DNA from: Bacilli bacterium
GTDB taxonomy: Bacteria > Bacillota_I > Bacilli_A > RF39 > UBA660
Direction: 5' to 3'
NCBI GenBank assembly: GCA_017634385.1
Contig: JAGBNN010000002.1
Location: 1-64,000, forward strand
DNA length: 64,000 bases
Part shown: positions 52,545 to 61,636 of the stretch, in pieces
Layout of the letters: each line of letters begins with the position of its first letter
How positions within the stretch are numbered: the stretch's first letter is position 1
Notes under the pieces: model-generated
Told to the model about the DNA's origin: nothing
What the model saw: only the letters and a program-made list of their open reading frames with translations
Database searches by the model: none
Position numbers and translations under genes: made by a program

Positions 52545-53781
52545 CTTTTATTATATCTAAAGCTTTTTGCATTTTTACATCATATTTAATCATATCAAGA
52601 CCACCATATTCTTTAATTAAATCGTCTTCTTTCATATTATATTGTTTTGCGATTTCTTTTGCATGATCTTTAGCTTCTTTATCAGTTACATCAATTTTTT
52701 CTAAATTAACTATTTCTTCAAGCATAAATCTATATTTTACTCTCTTTTCAGCTTCTGGTTCCATTTGTTTAATTAAAGCTTCTTCATTAGAATTAGTAAA
52801 TTGATAGAACATATCTAATGTTATTCCTTGCATTTTTAAATTTTCTTCATATTGATGAACCATATGATGTGCTTCTTCATGTACTAATTCTTCAGGTATT
52901 TCTACTTCAGTATTCTTAGCAACTTCTTCTAATAGAGCATCAATATATTTATTTTCATTTTCATATTCTTTCTTAGCTTCTAAATCAACTTTTATTAAAT
53001 CTCTTAATTGTTCTTCATTTTCTACTTTATCATAACCTAAATCTTTAAAGAAATCTTCATCCATTTTAGGAAGTTCTTTAGTTTTTACTTCATTTACTTT
53101 TATCTTAAATACTGCTTTTTGTCCTTTTAATTCTTCAGAAGCATAATCTTTAGGGAATGTTACTTCTATATCTTTTTCATCACCAGTTTTAAGACCGATT
53201 AATTGTTCTTCAAAACCTGGGATAAATGTATTACTTCCAATTACTAATGGATAGTTTTCACCTTTTCCTCCATCAAATGCTTTTCCATCTTTAAATCCTT
53301 CAAAATCTATAACAGCAGTATCTCCGTTTTCAATTTTACCATCTTTAATAATCATTTCAGCATATTGTTCAAGTAAATGTTCTATTTGATGATCTACTTC
53401 TTCTTTAGTTACATTTACTTTTTCTTTAGTAACTTTTAAACCTTTATATTTTTTAATTTTTACTTCTGGTTTTGTAGTTATTTTAAATACAAATGTTACG
53501 CCTTCTTCATTTATTTCTTTAATATCAATACTTGGTTGAATAATTGGTTCTAATTTGCTATCTTTAAATGCTTTATCATAAGCTTTTGGAAGAACTAAAT
53601 TAATAGCTTCTTCATATAATGATTCTTTACCAAATTTCTTTTCAAATATATTTCTTGGAACTTTACCTTTTCTAAATCCATCTACTTTAACATTCTTTTG
53701 TGCTTTTTCAAAAGATTTATCAATTGCTTCAGTCCAATCTTTTTTTTCTATTTTTACTTCTATTTCATGTACGTTTTTCAT
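52540..53781 (-). CDS. tig: Trigger factor (ribosome-associated chaperone)
   Basis: A 413-residue protein: ribosome-binding domain with the signature VDGFRKGKVPRNIFEKKFG (about 34-52), FKBP-type domain (about 150-235, IENGDTAVIDFEGFKDGKAFDGGKGENYPLVIGS) and the helical C-domain. It binds nascent chains at the exit tunnel. Length is normal. AAGGAGG precedes the ATG. Confidence 0.97.
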   Translation of the reverse strand: MKNVHEIEVKIEKKDWTEAIDKSFEKAQKNVKVDGFRKGKVPRNIFEKKFGKESLYEEAINLVLPKAYDKAFKDSKLEPIIQPSIDIKEINEEGVTFVFKITTKPEVKIKKYKGLKVTKEKVNVTKEEVDHQIEHLLEQYAEMIIKDGKIENGDTAVIDFEGFKDGKAFDGGKGENYPLVIGSNTFIPGFEEQLIGLKTGDEKDIEVTFPKDYASEELKGQKAVFKIKVNEVKTKELPKMDEDFFKDLGYDKVENEEQLRDLIKVDLEAKKEYENENKYIDALLEEVAKNTEVEIPEELVHEEAHHMVHQYEENLKMQGITLDMFYQFTNSNEEALIKQMEPEAEKRVKYRFMLEEIVNLEKIDVTDKEAKDHAKEIAKQYNMKEDDLIKEYGGLDMIKYDVKMQKALDIIKG

Positions 53782-53808
53782 ACTATTCCTCCTTGAAAAA
53801 TCTATTAT

Positions 53809-53837
53809 ATTATATAATAAAAAATGATTTATATCAA
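53809..53837 (-). promoter_or_regulatory. Promoter for tig
   Basis: TTGATA (53832-53837), 17 nt, TATAAT (53809-53814) on the minus strand. Confidence 0.7.
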
Positions 53838-53862
53838 TAAAAAAAGCAATTTATATTGCTTT
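53838..53862 (-). terminator. Terminator of greA
   Basis: AAAGCAAT/ATTGCTTT stem, TTAT loop and T run on the minus strand. Confidence 0.75.
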
Positions 53863-53875
53863 ATGTGTAAATTAA

Positions 53876-54346
53876 TTATTTAATTGAAACGATTTGTACA
53901 TCGTAGCTTCCATTAGGACTTTCTACTTTAGCAATATCATTTACTTTTTTACCTAAGATTGCTACTGCAATTGGTGATGAATTTGATATTTTATTATCAA
54001 ATGGATCTGCTTCTGTAGAACCAACTATTTTATATTCTTCAATTTCATCATCATCTACATATTTTATTTCTACTGTAGATCCTACACTTACTTCATTTTT
54101 CTTTCCTTCTTCAATAACTGTAGAATTTTCAATTAAATATTCAAGTTCTCTAATTCTTGCTTCTACTACTGATTGTTTTTCTTTAGCTGCATGATATTCA
54201 GCATTTTCAGATAAATCTCCTAAAGCTCTTGCTTCTTTAATTGCATTTATTACTGAAGGTCTAACATTAATAGTTAAATCTTCTAATTCTTTCTTTAATT
54301 CTTCTAAACCATCTTTAGTTATGAAATTCTCATTTTTTGAACCCAT
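53876..54346 (-). CDS. greA: Transcription elongation factor GreA
   Basis: A 156-residue protein: N-terminal coiled-coil hairpin with the acidic tip (EARALGDLSENAEYHAAKEKQ, Asp and Glu that reach the polymerase active site) and the C-terminal FKBP-like domain (SNSSPIAVAILGKKVND). It rescues backtracked RNA polymerase. ATG 54346 is chosen because GAGGTG lies just upstream. Synteny with yrrO matches B. subtilis, though udk, which lies between them there, is absent. Confidence 0.97.
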   Translation of the reverse strand: MGSKNENFITKDGLEELKKELEDLTINVRPSVINAIKEARALGDLSENAEYHAAKEKQSVVEARIRELEYLIENSTVIEEGKKNEVSVGSTVEIKYVDDDEIEEYKIVGSTEADPFDNKISNSSPIAVAILGKKVNDIAKVESPNGSYDVQIVSIK

Positions 54347-54387
54347 AATCACACCTCTTTATCAATATTTTTTAAAGTACGATAAAA

Positions 54388-54416
54388 ATAATACTACATT
54401 TTATCATTATTGTCAA
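54388..54416 (-). promoter_or_regulatory. Promoter for greA
   Basis: TTGACA (54411-54416), 17 nt, TATTAT (54388-54393) on the minus strand. Confidence 0.75.
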
Positions 54417-54436
54417 CAAAAAAAATTGACACAACT

Positions 54437-55639
54437 TTACTCAAAAAAGTTAATTCTTATTAAATCATTTTTATCAACTTTAGTTTCACATGGAATTTTT
54501 ACAACTTCTCTTGGATGTCTTGCAGCATCTATTTTGTTATTATCCATGTCTTTAATATATGATACTTTAATATTAAATGATTCCTTATTTGGCCCAAATA
54601 TATTAACTATATCACCTACTTGGAAGAAATTTCTTTGTTCTAATATTATCTCTTTTTTTTCTTCATCATAATCCAAAACAACACCTAAAAAATCTTGATT
54701 TGTATTTTCTTCTCTACCACTATAATATTGTTCATCAACAGAAGGAAATCTTTCAAAATATTGATCTGTTGTTTCTCTATTAGCACATCTATATAATTCT
54801 ATTTCTAAATTCTTATCATATTTATAATTTTCTTTATCTTCATAATATTTATCAATTACTTTTCTATATACATTTACCAAAGTTGCAATGTAATAAATAG
54901 ATTTCATTCTTCCTTCTATTTTTAATGAAGATACACCCATATCAATTAAATCAGGAATAGATTTTAATAATGATAGATCTTTTGGTGATATAGCAAAATC
55001 TACATCACTTTCTATTTTTTGTTTATATTCATTATATAAATCAAATGTCCATCTACATACCTGAGCACATCCACCTCTATTAGAATCTCTATTTGTCATA
55101 TAATTAGATAAATAACATCTTCCAGAATAACATGTACACATTGCGCCATGTATGAATACTTCTGTATCAATTTTTTCATCTACTATACTTTTAATTGTAT
55201 CTTTATTACATTCTCTAGCTAAAACAATTCTTTTTACACCATTATTTTTATAAAATTTTGCAGCTTCTTTATTTGTAGTACAACTTTGTGTGCTTAAATG
55301 AAATTCTAAATTAATATTTTTTTCTTTTAATAAATCTAATATAAATATATCTGATGATATTATCGCATCTATACCTATTTTTTCTAAATTTCTTAAATAT
55401 TCTTCAAGTCCATCAAAATCTTCTTGATGAAATACTATATTAACAGTTACATACACTTTAGCATTATGTGAATGTGCAAATTCTACACCTTCTTTAATTT
55501 CTTCTAGAGTAAAATTTGTTGCGTTTGCACGAAGTGAAAAGTCTTTACCTCCAAGATATACAGCATCCGCACCATACATAATAGCCCATTTTAATTTTTC
55601 TAAATCTCCAGCTGGAGCAAGTAATTCAATCTTATTCAT
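54437..55639 (-). CDS. trhP2: U32-family tRNA wobble-uridine hydroxylation protein TrhP2 (YrrO)
   Basis: A 400-residue U32 'collagenase-like' protein with the signature EVFIHGAMCTCYSGRCYLSNY and the following RDSNRGGCAQVCRW, whose Cys residues suit an Fe-S cluster. In B. subtilis YrrN and YrrO (TrhP1/P2) form 5-hydroxyuridine at tRNA position 34 using prephenate. Here trhP1 precedes it with an 8-nt overlap. The older annotation 'peptidase U32' is probably misleading. Length fits YrrO (about 420). Confidence 0.88.
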   Translation of the reverse strand: MNKIELLAPAGDLEKLKWAIMYGADAVYLGGKDFSLRANATNFTLEEIKEGVEFAHSHNAKVYVTVNIVFHQEDFDGLEEYLRNLEKIGIDAIISSDIFILDLLKEKNINLEFHLSTQSCTTNKEAAKFYKNNGVKRIVLARECNKDTIKSIVDEKIDTEVFIHGAMCTCYSGRCYLSNYMTNRDSNRGGCAQVCRWTFDLYNEYKQKIESDVDFAISPKDLSLLKSIPDLIDMGVSSLKIEGRMKSIYYIATLVNVYRKVIDKYYEDKENYKYDKNLEIELYRCANRETTDQYFERFPSVDEQYYSGREENTNQDFLGVVLDYDEEKKEIILEQRNFFQVGDIVNIFGPNKESFNIKVSYIKDMDNNKIDAARHPREVVKIPCETKVDKNDLIRINFFE

Positions 55640-56534
55640 CTTTTTTCACCTTAAATATAGTTTTTTTATTTAAAAAACCATCATCTGTATTATTAAATAA
55701 ATTTGTGTCTATAACTTGTTTTAATTTATCTGCGAATGAATCATCATCAGGATGATTTTTAAGTGCTACAAAGGCTTCTATTATATTATAAAAAGCATTT
55801 TCTTCTATTAAATAATCATCTAAAATAATAGTACAATTAATATTATTATTAATTAATTTTTTATATTCTTTTAATCCATTCATTATCTTACTAGAAAAAA
55901 AGTTTGTATTACCATCTTCTATAATAGGATAAAATTCATCACTTATTTTTTCATGCATATAGTATTTTTTACTTGGATCTTTATCAGATTTAATATATTT
56001 AAAATAATTTGTAATCAATGCTCTAGAAGATGTTGCCATATTATTATAACCAAATAATTTAACAAATGCTTTTGAAGAGGTATTTTTACTTATATCAATA
56101 AATTCATCTATTGTTATCTCTGGTGTTGTTATATAACCATATAAACCTCTTTTTTCATAAAAATTAATACTTCTAGAATTAGTAACCATCTTATTACTTA
56201 ATATTAAATTTATATCTAAATTATTTTCTTTTACAATATTAAAAATAGCAATATCTGAAAATATTATTGCTTCTACATCTAATTTACTAATTTTCTTTAA
56301 TAATTTTATTAATCCATCTATATCGTCATTAAAATAAACTTTATTTAACATAATATATGATTTTATATTCTTTTTATTTATTTCTTCTATAGTACTTTTT
56401 AGTGAAGATTCTGCTACATAATAATTAAAATTCTCACTATAATTTTTAATTCCAATTATAAAACCATTTATTTCGTTTTCTGAATAAAAACTTCTATTTG
56501 TTTTATTTGGATATGTTACTATAATATCATTCAT
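55632..56534 (-). CDS. trhP1: U32-family TrhP1 (YrrN)-like protein
   Basis: A 300-residue divergent U32 protein without the Cys-rich signature, as expected for YrrN, the partner of YrrO. Seen is a TIM-barrel-like pattern (SYIMLNKVYFNDDIDGLIKLLKKISKLDVEAIIFSDIAIFNIV) that parallels residues 60-110 of the YrrO protein. Together they make ho5U34 in tRNA. It overlaps trmR by 8 nt and trhP2 by 8 nt. Confidence 0.82.
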   Translation of the reverse strand: MNDIIVTYPNKTNRSFYSENEINGFIIGIKNYSENFNYYVAESSLKSTIEEINKKNIKSYIMLNKVYFNDDIDGLIKLLKKISKLDVEAIIFSDIAIFNIVKENNLDINLILSNKMVTNSRSINFYEKRGLYGYITTPEITIDEFIDISKNTSSKAFVKLFGYNNMATSSRALITNYFKYIKSDKDPSKKYYMHEKISDEFYPIIEDGNTNFFSSKIMNGLKEYKKLINNNINCTIILDDYLIEENAFYNIIEAFVALKNHPDDDSFADKLKQVIDTNLFNNTDDGFLNKKTIFKVKKDE

Positions 56535-57126
56535 CTACAGTACCTTTTTTATATGTAATAGCAAGTCCGTCTCCAACTTTATAAAATTTTGTACTATATT
56601 CTTCATTATTCTTTAAAAAATCAATATATTTTATCAATTTACCAACTAATTGACGTAAATTTCTATTTTTTATATTACTATAATTTTCTACATGACCATG
56701 AAATTCAATATTATCACTAACAATAAAGCCATCATTATTTAAATTATCTTTATATTTGTTAAAGAAATTTAAATATTGACCTTTAGCAGCATCTATAAAT
56801 ATCAAATCATAATTATCTTCTATATTTATATCAAGAGCATCTCCTAATATTAAAGTAATTCTTTTTTCTAAATTACATTTTTTTATATTTTTAATTGCTT
56901 CTATATATTTTTCTTGATCTCTTTCAATAGATACTATTTGAACATCTTCATCTACAAGTGCCATATTTATAGCAGAATATCCAATAGCAGTTCCTATTTC
57001 TAATATCTTTTTAATCTTATTTTTTTGTATAAATTTACATAAAAAAGTCATGCTTCTTTTTTGCATTATAGGAACGCTTTTTTCTTCAGCATACTTTTCC
57101 ATTTCTTTTATAACATCACTATACAT
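56527..57126 (-). CDS. trmR: tRNA 5-hydroxyuridine methyltransferase (TrmR/YrrM)
   Basis: A 199-residue class I SAM-dependent O-methyltransferase: motif I ILEIGTAIGYSAINMA, acidic loop VSIERDQEKY, motif LIFIDAAKGQY (metal-binding Asp) and VSDNIEFHGHV. TrmR converts ho5U34 to mo5U34 in B. subtilis and belongs to the catechol methyltransferase-like group. ATG 57126 is 5 nt behind AGGTGA. The hydroxylating pair follows immediately, completing the pathway. Confidence 0.9.
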   Translation of the reverse strand: MYSDVIKEMEKYAEEKSVPIMQKRSMTFLCKFIQKNKIKKILEIGTAIGYSAINMALVDEDVQIVSIERDQEKYIEAIKNIKKCNLEKRITLILGDALDINIEDNYDLIFIDAAKGQYLNFFNKYKDNLNNDGFIVSDNIEFHGHVENYSNIKNRNLRQLVGKLIKYIDFLKNNEEYSTKFYKVGDGLAITYKKGTVDE

Positions 57127-57135
57127 TATTATCAC

Positions 57136-57402
57136 CTAATTTTCTTTAGTTAAATATGATAACATACCTTCGATCATATTCCATTCTTCTTCTGTTTCAA
57201 TAGAATTTAATATTTTTTTATCTGCATCTATTATATAAGAAGAAGCATATATTTTTTTACTTCCATCTTTATATTCAGAATTATCAGTATAAATTAAATA
57301 ATTTTTGTCTTTAGTCTCTAAATCACATAATATATCACATGTGATTTTTTTTCCATTTTCATTTATATAAGTAAAATTATTATCATTTGATAATATATCC
57401 AT
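57136..57402 (-). CDS. yrzB: DUF1292 family protein (YrzB)
   Basis: An 88-residue acidic protein of the DUF1292 type (ENGKKITCDILCDLETKDKNYLIYTD, then KIYASSYI and a C-terminal EEEWNMIEGML). Function unknown. Its position between ruvX and yrrM/mltG is conserved across Bacilli. GAGGT precedes the ATG. Confidence 0.9.
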   Translation of the reverse strand: MDILSNDNNFTYINENGKKITCDILCDLETKDKNYLIYTDNSEYKDGSKKIYASSYIIDADKKILNSIETEEEWNMIEGMLSYLTKEN

Positions 57403-57405
57403 AAT

Positions 57406-57825
57406 TTATACCTCTTTTCTTTTGTCTAAATAACTTTGCAGTATAATAACTGCCGCTAGTGTATCAACACTTTTTTTTCTTTTCTTTCTAGAAGTATCCC
57501 CTTTTATCAATATATTATTAGCTTCAACACTTGATAATCTTTCATCTTGAAGTATTACAGTAAGTCCTATATTTTCAAGTTTTTCTTTGAAATTTAAACT
57601 TCTTTGTGATGCAAAACCCAAAGTATTATTCATATTTTTAGGTAAACCTAAAACAACCGTAGTTATTTTAAATTCATCTATTACGGGTTTTAATTTATTA
57701 AGTGCATCATCATAATCTTCACTATTAAAAGTTAAAGTGCCATATTTAGATGCTATTATTTCTAAATTATCAGAAACTGCTACTCCAAGAGTTTTAGTTC
57801 CTAAATCAAGTCCTAATATTCTCAT
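57406..57825 (-). CDS. ruvX: YqgF-family nuclease RuvX (16S rRNA precursor processing)
   Basis: A 139-residue RNase H-fold protein: MRILGLDLGTKTLGVAVSD, VVLGLPKNMNNTLG, LQDERLSSVEA and VDTLAAVIILQSYL, including the acidic metal ligands. It is named a Holliday junction resolvase-like protein, while the E. coli homologue matures the 16S rRNA 5' end. It overlaps ireB by 4 nt (ATGA). Confidence 0.95.
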   Translation of the reverse strand: MRILGLDLGTKTLGVAVSDNLEIIASKYGTLTFNSEDYDDALNKLKPVIDEFKITTVVLGLPKNMNNTLGFASQRSLNFKEKLENIGLTVILQDERLSSVEANNILIKGDTSRKKRKKSVDTLAAVIILQSYLDKRKEV

Positions 57826-58070
57826 TTTTTCATATAATTTCTAAGTAAAACTTCTACTATTTGAGTACGTTCTAACTTAGAGATTTTCTTTCTAGAGTCA
57901 TTATAAGAAGATATATATCCAGGATCCCCACTAATTAAATAACCAACTATTTGATTAACAGCATTATATCCTTTTTCTTCTAAAGATTCATATACTTCTT
58001 TTATTGTTTCTTCTACTAATACATTATCTATTTCTGATACATCGAATAGATACGTCGTATTTGATTCCAT
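57822..58070 (-). CDS. ireB: IreB-family regulatory phosphoprotein (UPF0297, YrzL)
   Basis: An 82-residue protein with the family pattern VEETIKEVYESLEEKGYNAVNQIVGYLISGDPGYISSY and the C-terminal RTQIVEVLLRNYMKK. In Enterococcus IreB is phosphorylated by the PASTA kinase IreK and affects cephalosporin resistance; N-terminal Thr residues (NTTYLF) could be the sites. It leads the ireB-ruvX-yrzB-trmR-trhP1-trhP2 operon. AGGTGA precedes the ATG. Confidence 0.95.
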   Translation of the reverse strand: MESNTTYLFDVSEIDNVLVEETIKEVYESLEEKGYNAVNQIVGYLISGDPGYISSYNDSRKKISKLERTQIVEVLLRNYMKK

Positions 58071-58109
58071 TAAATCACCTCATGCATAAATTATACCATA
58101 TTTTTTTAT

Positions 58110-58137
58110 AAAAGAAAATAGGACTATAAATAGTCCT
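58110..58137 (-). terminator. Terminator of the cmk-alaS-mltG operon
   Basis: AGGACTA/TAGTCCT stem with TAAA loop covering the mltG stop, followed by a T-rich tract on the minus strand. Confidence 0.75.
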
Positions 58138-59227
58138 AATATTCAAACCAAAGTCCTTTTGATTTTAATTCTTTAATTGTTTTATTATGTCCTGCATCTG
58201 TTTCATTAAAATATACTTTCATATTTTTATCTGCGACAAAGTATAAATAATTATTTGAAGTATAATTTATAACAGCTTCAATAGACTCTTTTGAAGGATT
58301 ACAAATAGGTCCTACTGGAAGTTTACCTGCGTTAGCTGCACTTCTTGTATTATATGGATTATTTGAATTTATTTCAGATTTATATAAATCTCTTTCTCCT
58401 AAATCAATTTTAGAAGCATAATATGTAGTTACATCACTACCTAAAGCCATTCCTCTATTTAACCTATTTATAAATACACCTGCGATATTTTTTCTATCTT
58501 CTAAAGTTACTCCTTCACTTTCTACCATAGATGCAAGTGTTATTATTTGAAATGTATTATACTTATTTTTTTCTAAATTTTCTTTATTATTAGTTAATAC
58601 TTTATCTGTTTGATCAAGCATTTTCTTAAATATATCTTTTACACTAGCATTTGCTTCAAAATTATATGTATCTGGTGCCAAATAACCTTCTAAAGGATAA
58701 TAAATTGCCTCATTTAATATAGATTGATCTAAGAACCAATATTGATTTATGATTTCATTTAAATAAGCTTGGTCTTTTAATAAATCGAATACATCTTGTG
58801 AAGAATTAATAGTATTTTCATCTATTATTCTAGCAATATAACGCATATTCTTTCCTTCTTTAAATGTAATAGTTATTTCCTTTTTATCTACATTAGATCC
58901 TTTTTGTAATATCTTAGTAATTTGTTTTAATGTAAGATTTTTATCTATTACATAATCACCTGCTTTTATGTCACTAATTTTATTTACTTTAGCATATAAT
59001 AAGAAAAAATATTCACTTCTAATTACATTATTATCTTTTAAAGTAGTAGCAATATTTCTAATAGAACTTCCTTCTTCTATAGTAAATGTTACTTCACTTT
59101 TTTTATTAGTCATTGGTTGTGTATTTATAAAACAAAATACACATGATCCTATAATTAATATTAATATTATAAATAAGAATATTTTAGATCCTAAACTAGC
59201 CTTTTTCTTTCTTCTTTTTTTATTCAT
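58136..59227 (-). CDS. mltG: Endolytic murein transglycosylase MltG
   Basis: A 363-residue membrane-anchored protein (one segment, about 14-34) with a LysM-like domain (about 45-115) and YceG/MltG catalytic domain: LEGYLAPDTYNF, the catalytic Glu in LASMVESEG, and NPYNTRSAANAGKLPVGPICNPS. It cuts nascent glycan strands. It starts 3 nt after alaS, placing it in the T-box-controlled operon. In B. subtilis yrrL lies after yrzB instead, so the gene has moved. Confidence 0.95.
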   Translation of the reverse strand: MNKKRRKKKASLGSKIFLFIILILIIGSCVFCFINTQPMTNKKSEVTFTIEEGSSIRNIATTLKDNNVIRSEYFFLLYAKVNKISDIKAGDYVIDKNLTLKQITKILQKGSNVDKKEITITFKEGKNMRYIARIIDENTINSSQDVFDLLKDQAYLNEIINQYWFLDQSILNEAIYYPLEGYLAPDTYNFEANASVKDIFKKMLDQTDKVLTNNKENLEKNKYNTFQIITLASMVESEGVTLEDRKNIAGVFINRLNRGMALGSDVTTYYASKIDLGERDLYKSEINSNNPYNTRSAANAGKLPVGPICNPSKESIEAVINYTSNNYLYFVADKNMKVYFNETDAGHNKTIKELKSKGLWFEY

Positions 59228-59230
59228 AAA

Positions 59231-60982
59231 TTACTCCTCAATTATTGCTTTAATTCTTCTAACACCAGAAGATGAAGCTTCTTCTTTTTTTATTTTAAAT
59301 TTTCCAATTACACTTGTATTTTTTACATGTGGACCTCCACATAATTCTTTAGATACAATTTTATCCTTATTTCCAATAAAGTAAACTGTTACTATATCAG
59401 GATATTTTTCAATAAACATACATTCTGCTCCTGACTTAATTGCATCTTCTTTACTCATTTCTTCATACCATACATCAAGACCTTCTTTTATCCATTCATT
59501 AACTAAATTTTCTGTTTTTTCTTTTTCTTCATCAGTTAATTTGTGATCACAAGAAAAATCAAATCTCATTCTTTCATCCGTAATATTAGATCCTTTTTGA
59601 TGACAATCTTTATTAACTACTACTTTTAAAGCAGCATTTAATAAATGTGTTGCAGTATGATATTTAGTTTCTATTTCTGAATTTCCAGCAAGTCCACCTT
59701 TAAATTTACCAGCAGAAGCTGTTCTAGATAATTCTTGATGTGCTTTAAATTTTTCTTTATATCCTTCTTCATCTACTTTAATACCTTTTTCTTTAGCAAG
59801 TTCTAAAGTAAGTTCTATTGGAAAACCATATGTATCAAATAAATGAAATGCAGTTTCACCAGAAATATCTTTATCAGATACTTTTTCAAATTCTCTTAAT
59901 CCTTTTTCTAAAGTTCTATTAAATTTAATTTTTTCATTTTTAAGTACTTCAAGTACTACATTTCTATTATTTTTAATTTCTTCATAATAATTTTCATATT
60001 TATCCATTATCTTATTAGCAAGTATTTCTTCCCAATTTGAATTAATATCTATTCCAAGTTTTTTTGCATGTCTTATAGCTCTTCTAATAAGTCTTCTTAA
60101 AATATATCCTTGATCTGTATTAGATGGTTTAATACCTGCATTATCAGCTGAAATGAATACTGCTGTTCTAATATGGTCTGCGATTATCCTCATAGATTCT
60201 TCATTACCTTTATATGGTAAATTAGATATATTTTCAATTAATTCAATAACATCTTTCCAAATAGAAGATTGATAATTATCATTAACTCCTTCTAAAATAG
60301 CTGTAACTCTTTCTACACCCATACCTGTATCTACATTTTTAGTTGGTAAATTAGTTATTTTTCCATCTTCATGTTTTTCATATTGCATAAATACATCATT
60401 CCATATTTCAACCCATCTTTCGTCTTCTGGATCAAATACTTCTGGTATTTCATCATCACTTCTAAAATAGAACATTTCACTATCAGTTCCACATGGTCCT
60501 GTTTCACCTGCTATCCAAAAATTATCATCACTTGTCATAGCAATTCTTTCTTCTTTAACACCTAAACTTTTCCATATTTCAATTGCTTCTTCATCTTTTG
60601 GAAGTATGTCATTACCTGCAAAAACTGTTACTGCAAATCTTTCAAGTGGTATATTTAATTTTTGAGTTATAAATTCAAATGACCAAGTTATTGCTTCTTT
60701 TTTAAAATAATCACCTAATGACCAGTTACCCAACATTTCAAAGAATGTATGATGTACTGAATCTCCTACCTCATCTAAATCTGTTGTTCTCATACACTTT
60801 TGGTAATCACATAATCTTGTTCCATATGGATGTTTTTGACCCATTAGATATGGTATAAGTGGTTGCATACCAGCTGTATTAAAAAGTACACTTGGATCAT
60901 TTTCTGGTACAAGTGGTGCACTTGGTATTTGCTTATGTCCTTTGCTTACAAAAAATTCTATATATAAATCTTTTAAATTCAT
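59231..60982 (-). CDS. alaS: Alanyl-tRNA synthetase, short form lacking beta-barrel and C-Ala segments
   Basis: A 583-residue class II synthetase against about 875 in most bacteria. The catalytic part is complete (motif 2 in CMRTTDLDEVGDSVHHTFFEMLGNWSLGDYF; motif 3 in GMGVERV). The editing core has the zinc ligands HTATH (442-446) and CGGPH (548-552). Missing are the beta-barrel before the editing core (no TPFYAESGGQ-like block) and the entire C-terminal C-Ala domain: the protein ends just after SSSGVRRIKAIIEE. There is no frameshift and the stop is 3 nt before mltG, so this is a natural short form. It overlaps cmk by 4 nt. Confidence 0.95.
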   Translation of the reverse strand: MNLKDLYIEFFVSKGHKQIPSAPLVPENDPSVLFNTAGMQPLIPYLMGQKHPYGTRLCDYQKCMRTTDLDEVGDSVHHTFFEMLGNWSLGDYFKKEAITWSFEFITQKLNIPLERFAVTVFAGNDILPKDEEAIEIWKSLGVKEERIAMTSDDNFWIAGETGPCGTDSEMFYFRSDDEIPEVFDPEDERWVEIWNDVFMQYEKHEDGKITNLPTKNVDTGMGVERVTAILEGVNDNYQSSIWKDVIELIENISNLPYKGNEESMRIIADHIRTAVFISADNAGIKPSNTDQGYILRRLIRRAIRHAKKLGIDINSNWEEILANKIMDKYENYYEEIKNNRNVVLEVLKNEKIKFNRTLEKGLREFEKVSDKDISGETAFHLFDTYGFPIELTLELAKEKGIKVDEEGYKEKFKAHQELSRTASAGKFKGGLAGNSEIETKYHTATHLLNAALKVVVNKDCHQKGSNITDERMRFDFSCDHKLTDEEKEKTENLVNEWIKEGLDVWYEEMSKEDAIKSGAECMFIEKYPDIVTVYFIGNKDKIVSKELCGGPHVKNTSVIGKFKIKKEEASSSGVRRIKAIIEE

Positions 60983-61623
60983 TTTTTAATCACCTCTAAC
61001 ATTTTTTCTACTACTTCATCAATACTTAAATCAGATGAATCTATATATATTTGTTCATCAGTTCTCATTAAAGAACCAACCTTTTTATGCATATCGTTAT
61101 AATCTCTTTGTTTAATATTTTCATATATTTCTTCGTATGTCATATCAATATTTTTTTCTTTATTTTCTTTATATCTTCTATCTGCTCTTACCTTTAGTGA
61201 TGCATCTAAATAAAATTTATAATCAGCGTTTGGAAATACTACTGTAGTTATATCTCTTCCTTCCATAACTACATCATTATCATTAGCCATATTTCTTTGT
61301 ACATCTACCATATATTCTCTTACCTTTACTATAGATGATATTTGAGATACGATAGTTGTTACTTCTTTACTTCTTATTTCTTTAGTTACATCTTTGTTAT
61401 CTAAATATACTTTACCATCATTAGTTTCTTTAATATCAATATCACTAGCTATTTTAATAATAGCTTCTTCATCTTTAATATCAATATTATTTTGGATTGT
61501 TTTAAGTGCAACACATCTATATGTAGCACCTGTATCAATATTCAAAATATTTAATCTTTCAGATAAAATTTTTGCAACAGTTCCTTTTCCAGAACCTGCA
61601 GGTCCATCAATTGCTATTACCAT
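60979..61623 (-). CDS. cmk: Cytidylate kinase
   Basis: A 214-residue NMP kinase: P-loop GPAGSGKGT (7-15), the NMP-binding EGRDITTVVFPNADYKFYLDAS block and LID KVGSLMRTDEQIYIDSSDLS. It phosphorylates CMP and dCMP. AGGAGG precedes the ATG. It is the first gene behind an Ala T-box and overlaps alaS by 4 nt, an uncommon arrangement; in B. subtilis cmk is near rpsA-like and engA genes. Confidence 0.95.
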   Translation of the reverse strand: MVIAIDGPAGSGKGTVAKILSERLNILNIDTGATYRCVALKTIQNNIDIKDEEAIIKIASDIDIKETNDGKVYLDNKDVTKEIRSKEVTTIVSQISSIVKVREYMVDVQRNMANDNDVVMEGRDITTVVFPNADYKFYLDASLKVRADRRYKENKEKNIDMTYEEIYENIKQRDYNDMHKKVGSLMRTDEQIYIDSSDLSIDEVVEKMLEVIKK

Positions 61624-61636
61624 AATTCCTCCTAAA

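Noticed and set aside
54411..54431. TGTCAA and TTGACA inverted arms around A8
   Set aside because: The left arm is the -35 box of greA; the right arm has no downstream gene on the plus strand. Probably chance.
59231..60982. alaS as a frameshifted fragment
   Set aside because: The stop is followed 3 nt later by the mltG start with normal spacing, and no C-Ala sequence occurs in any frame nearby.
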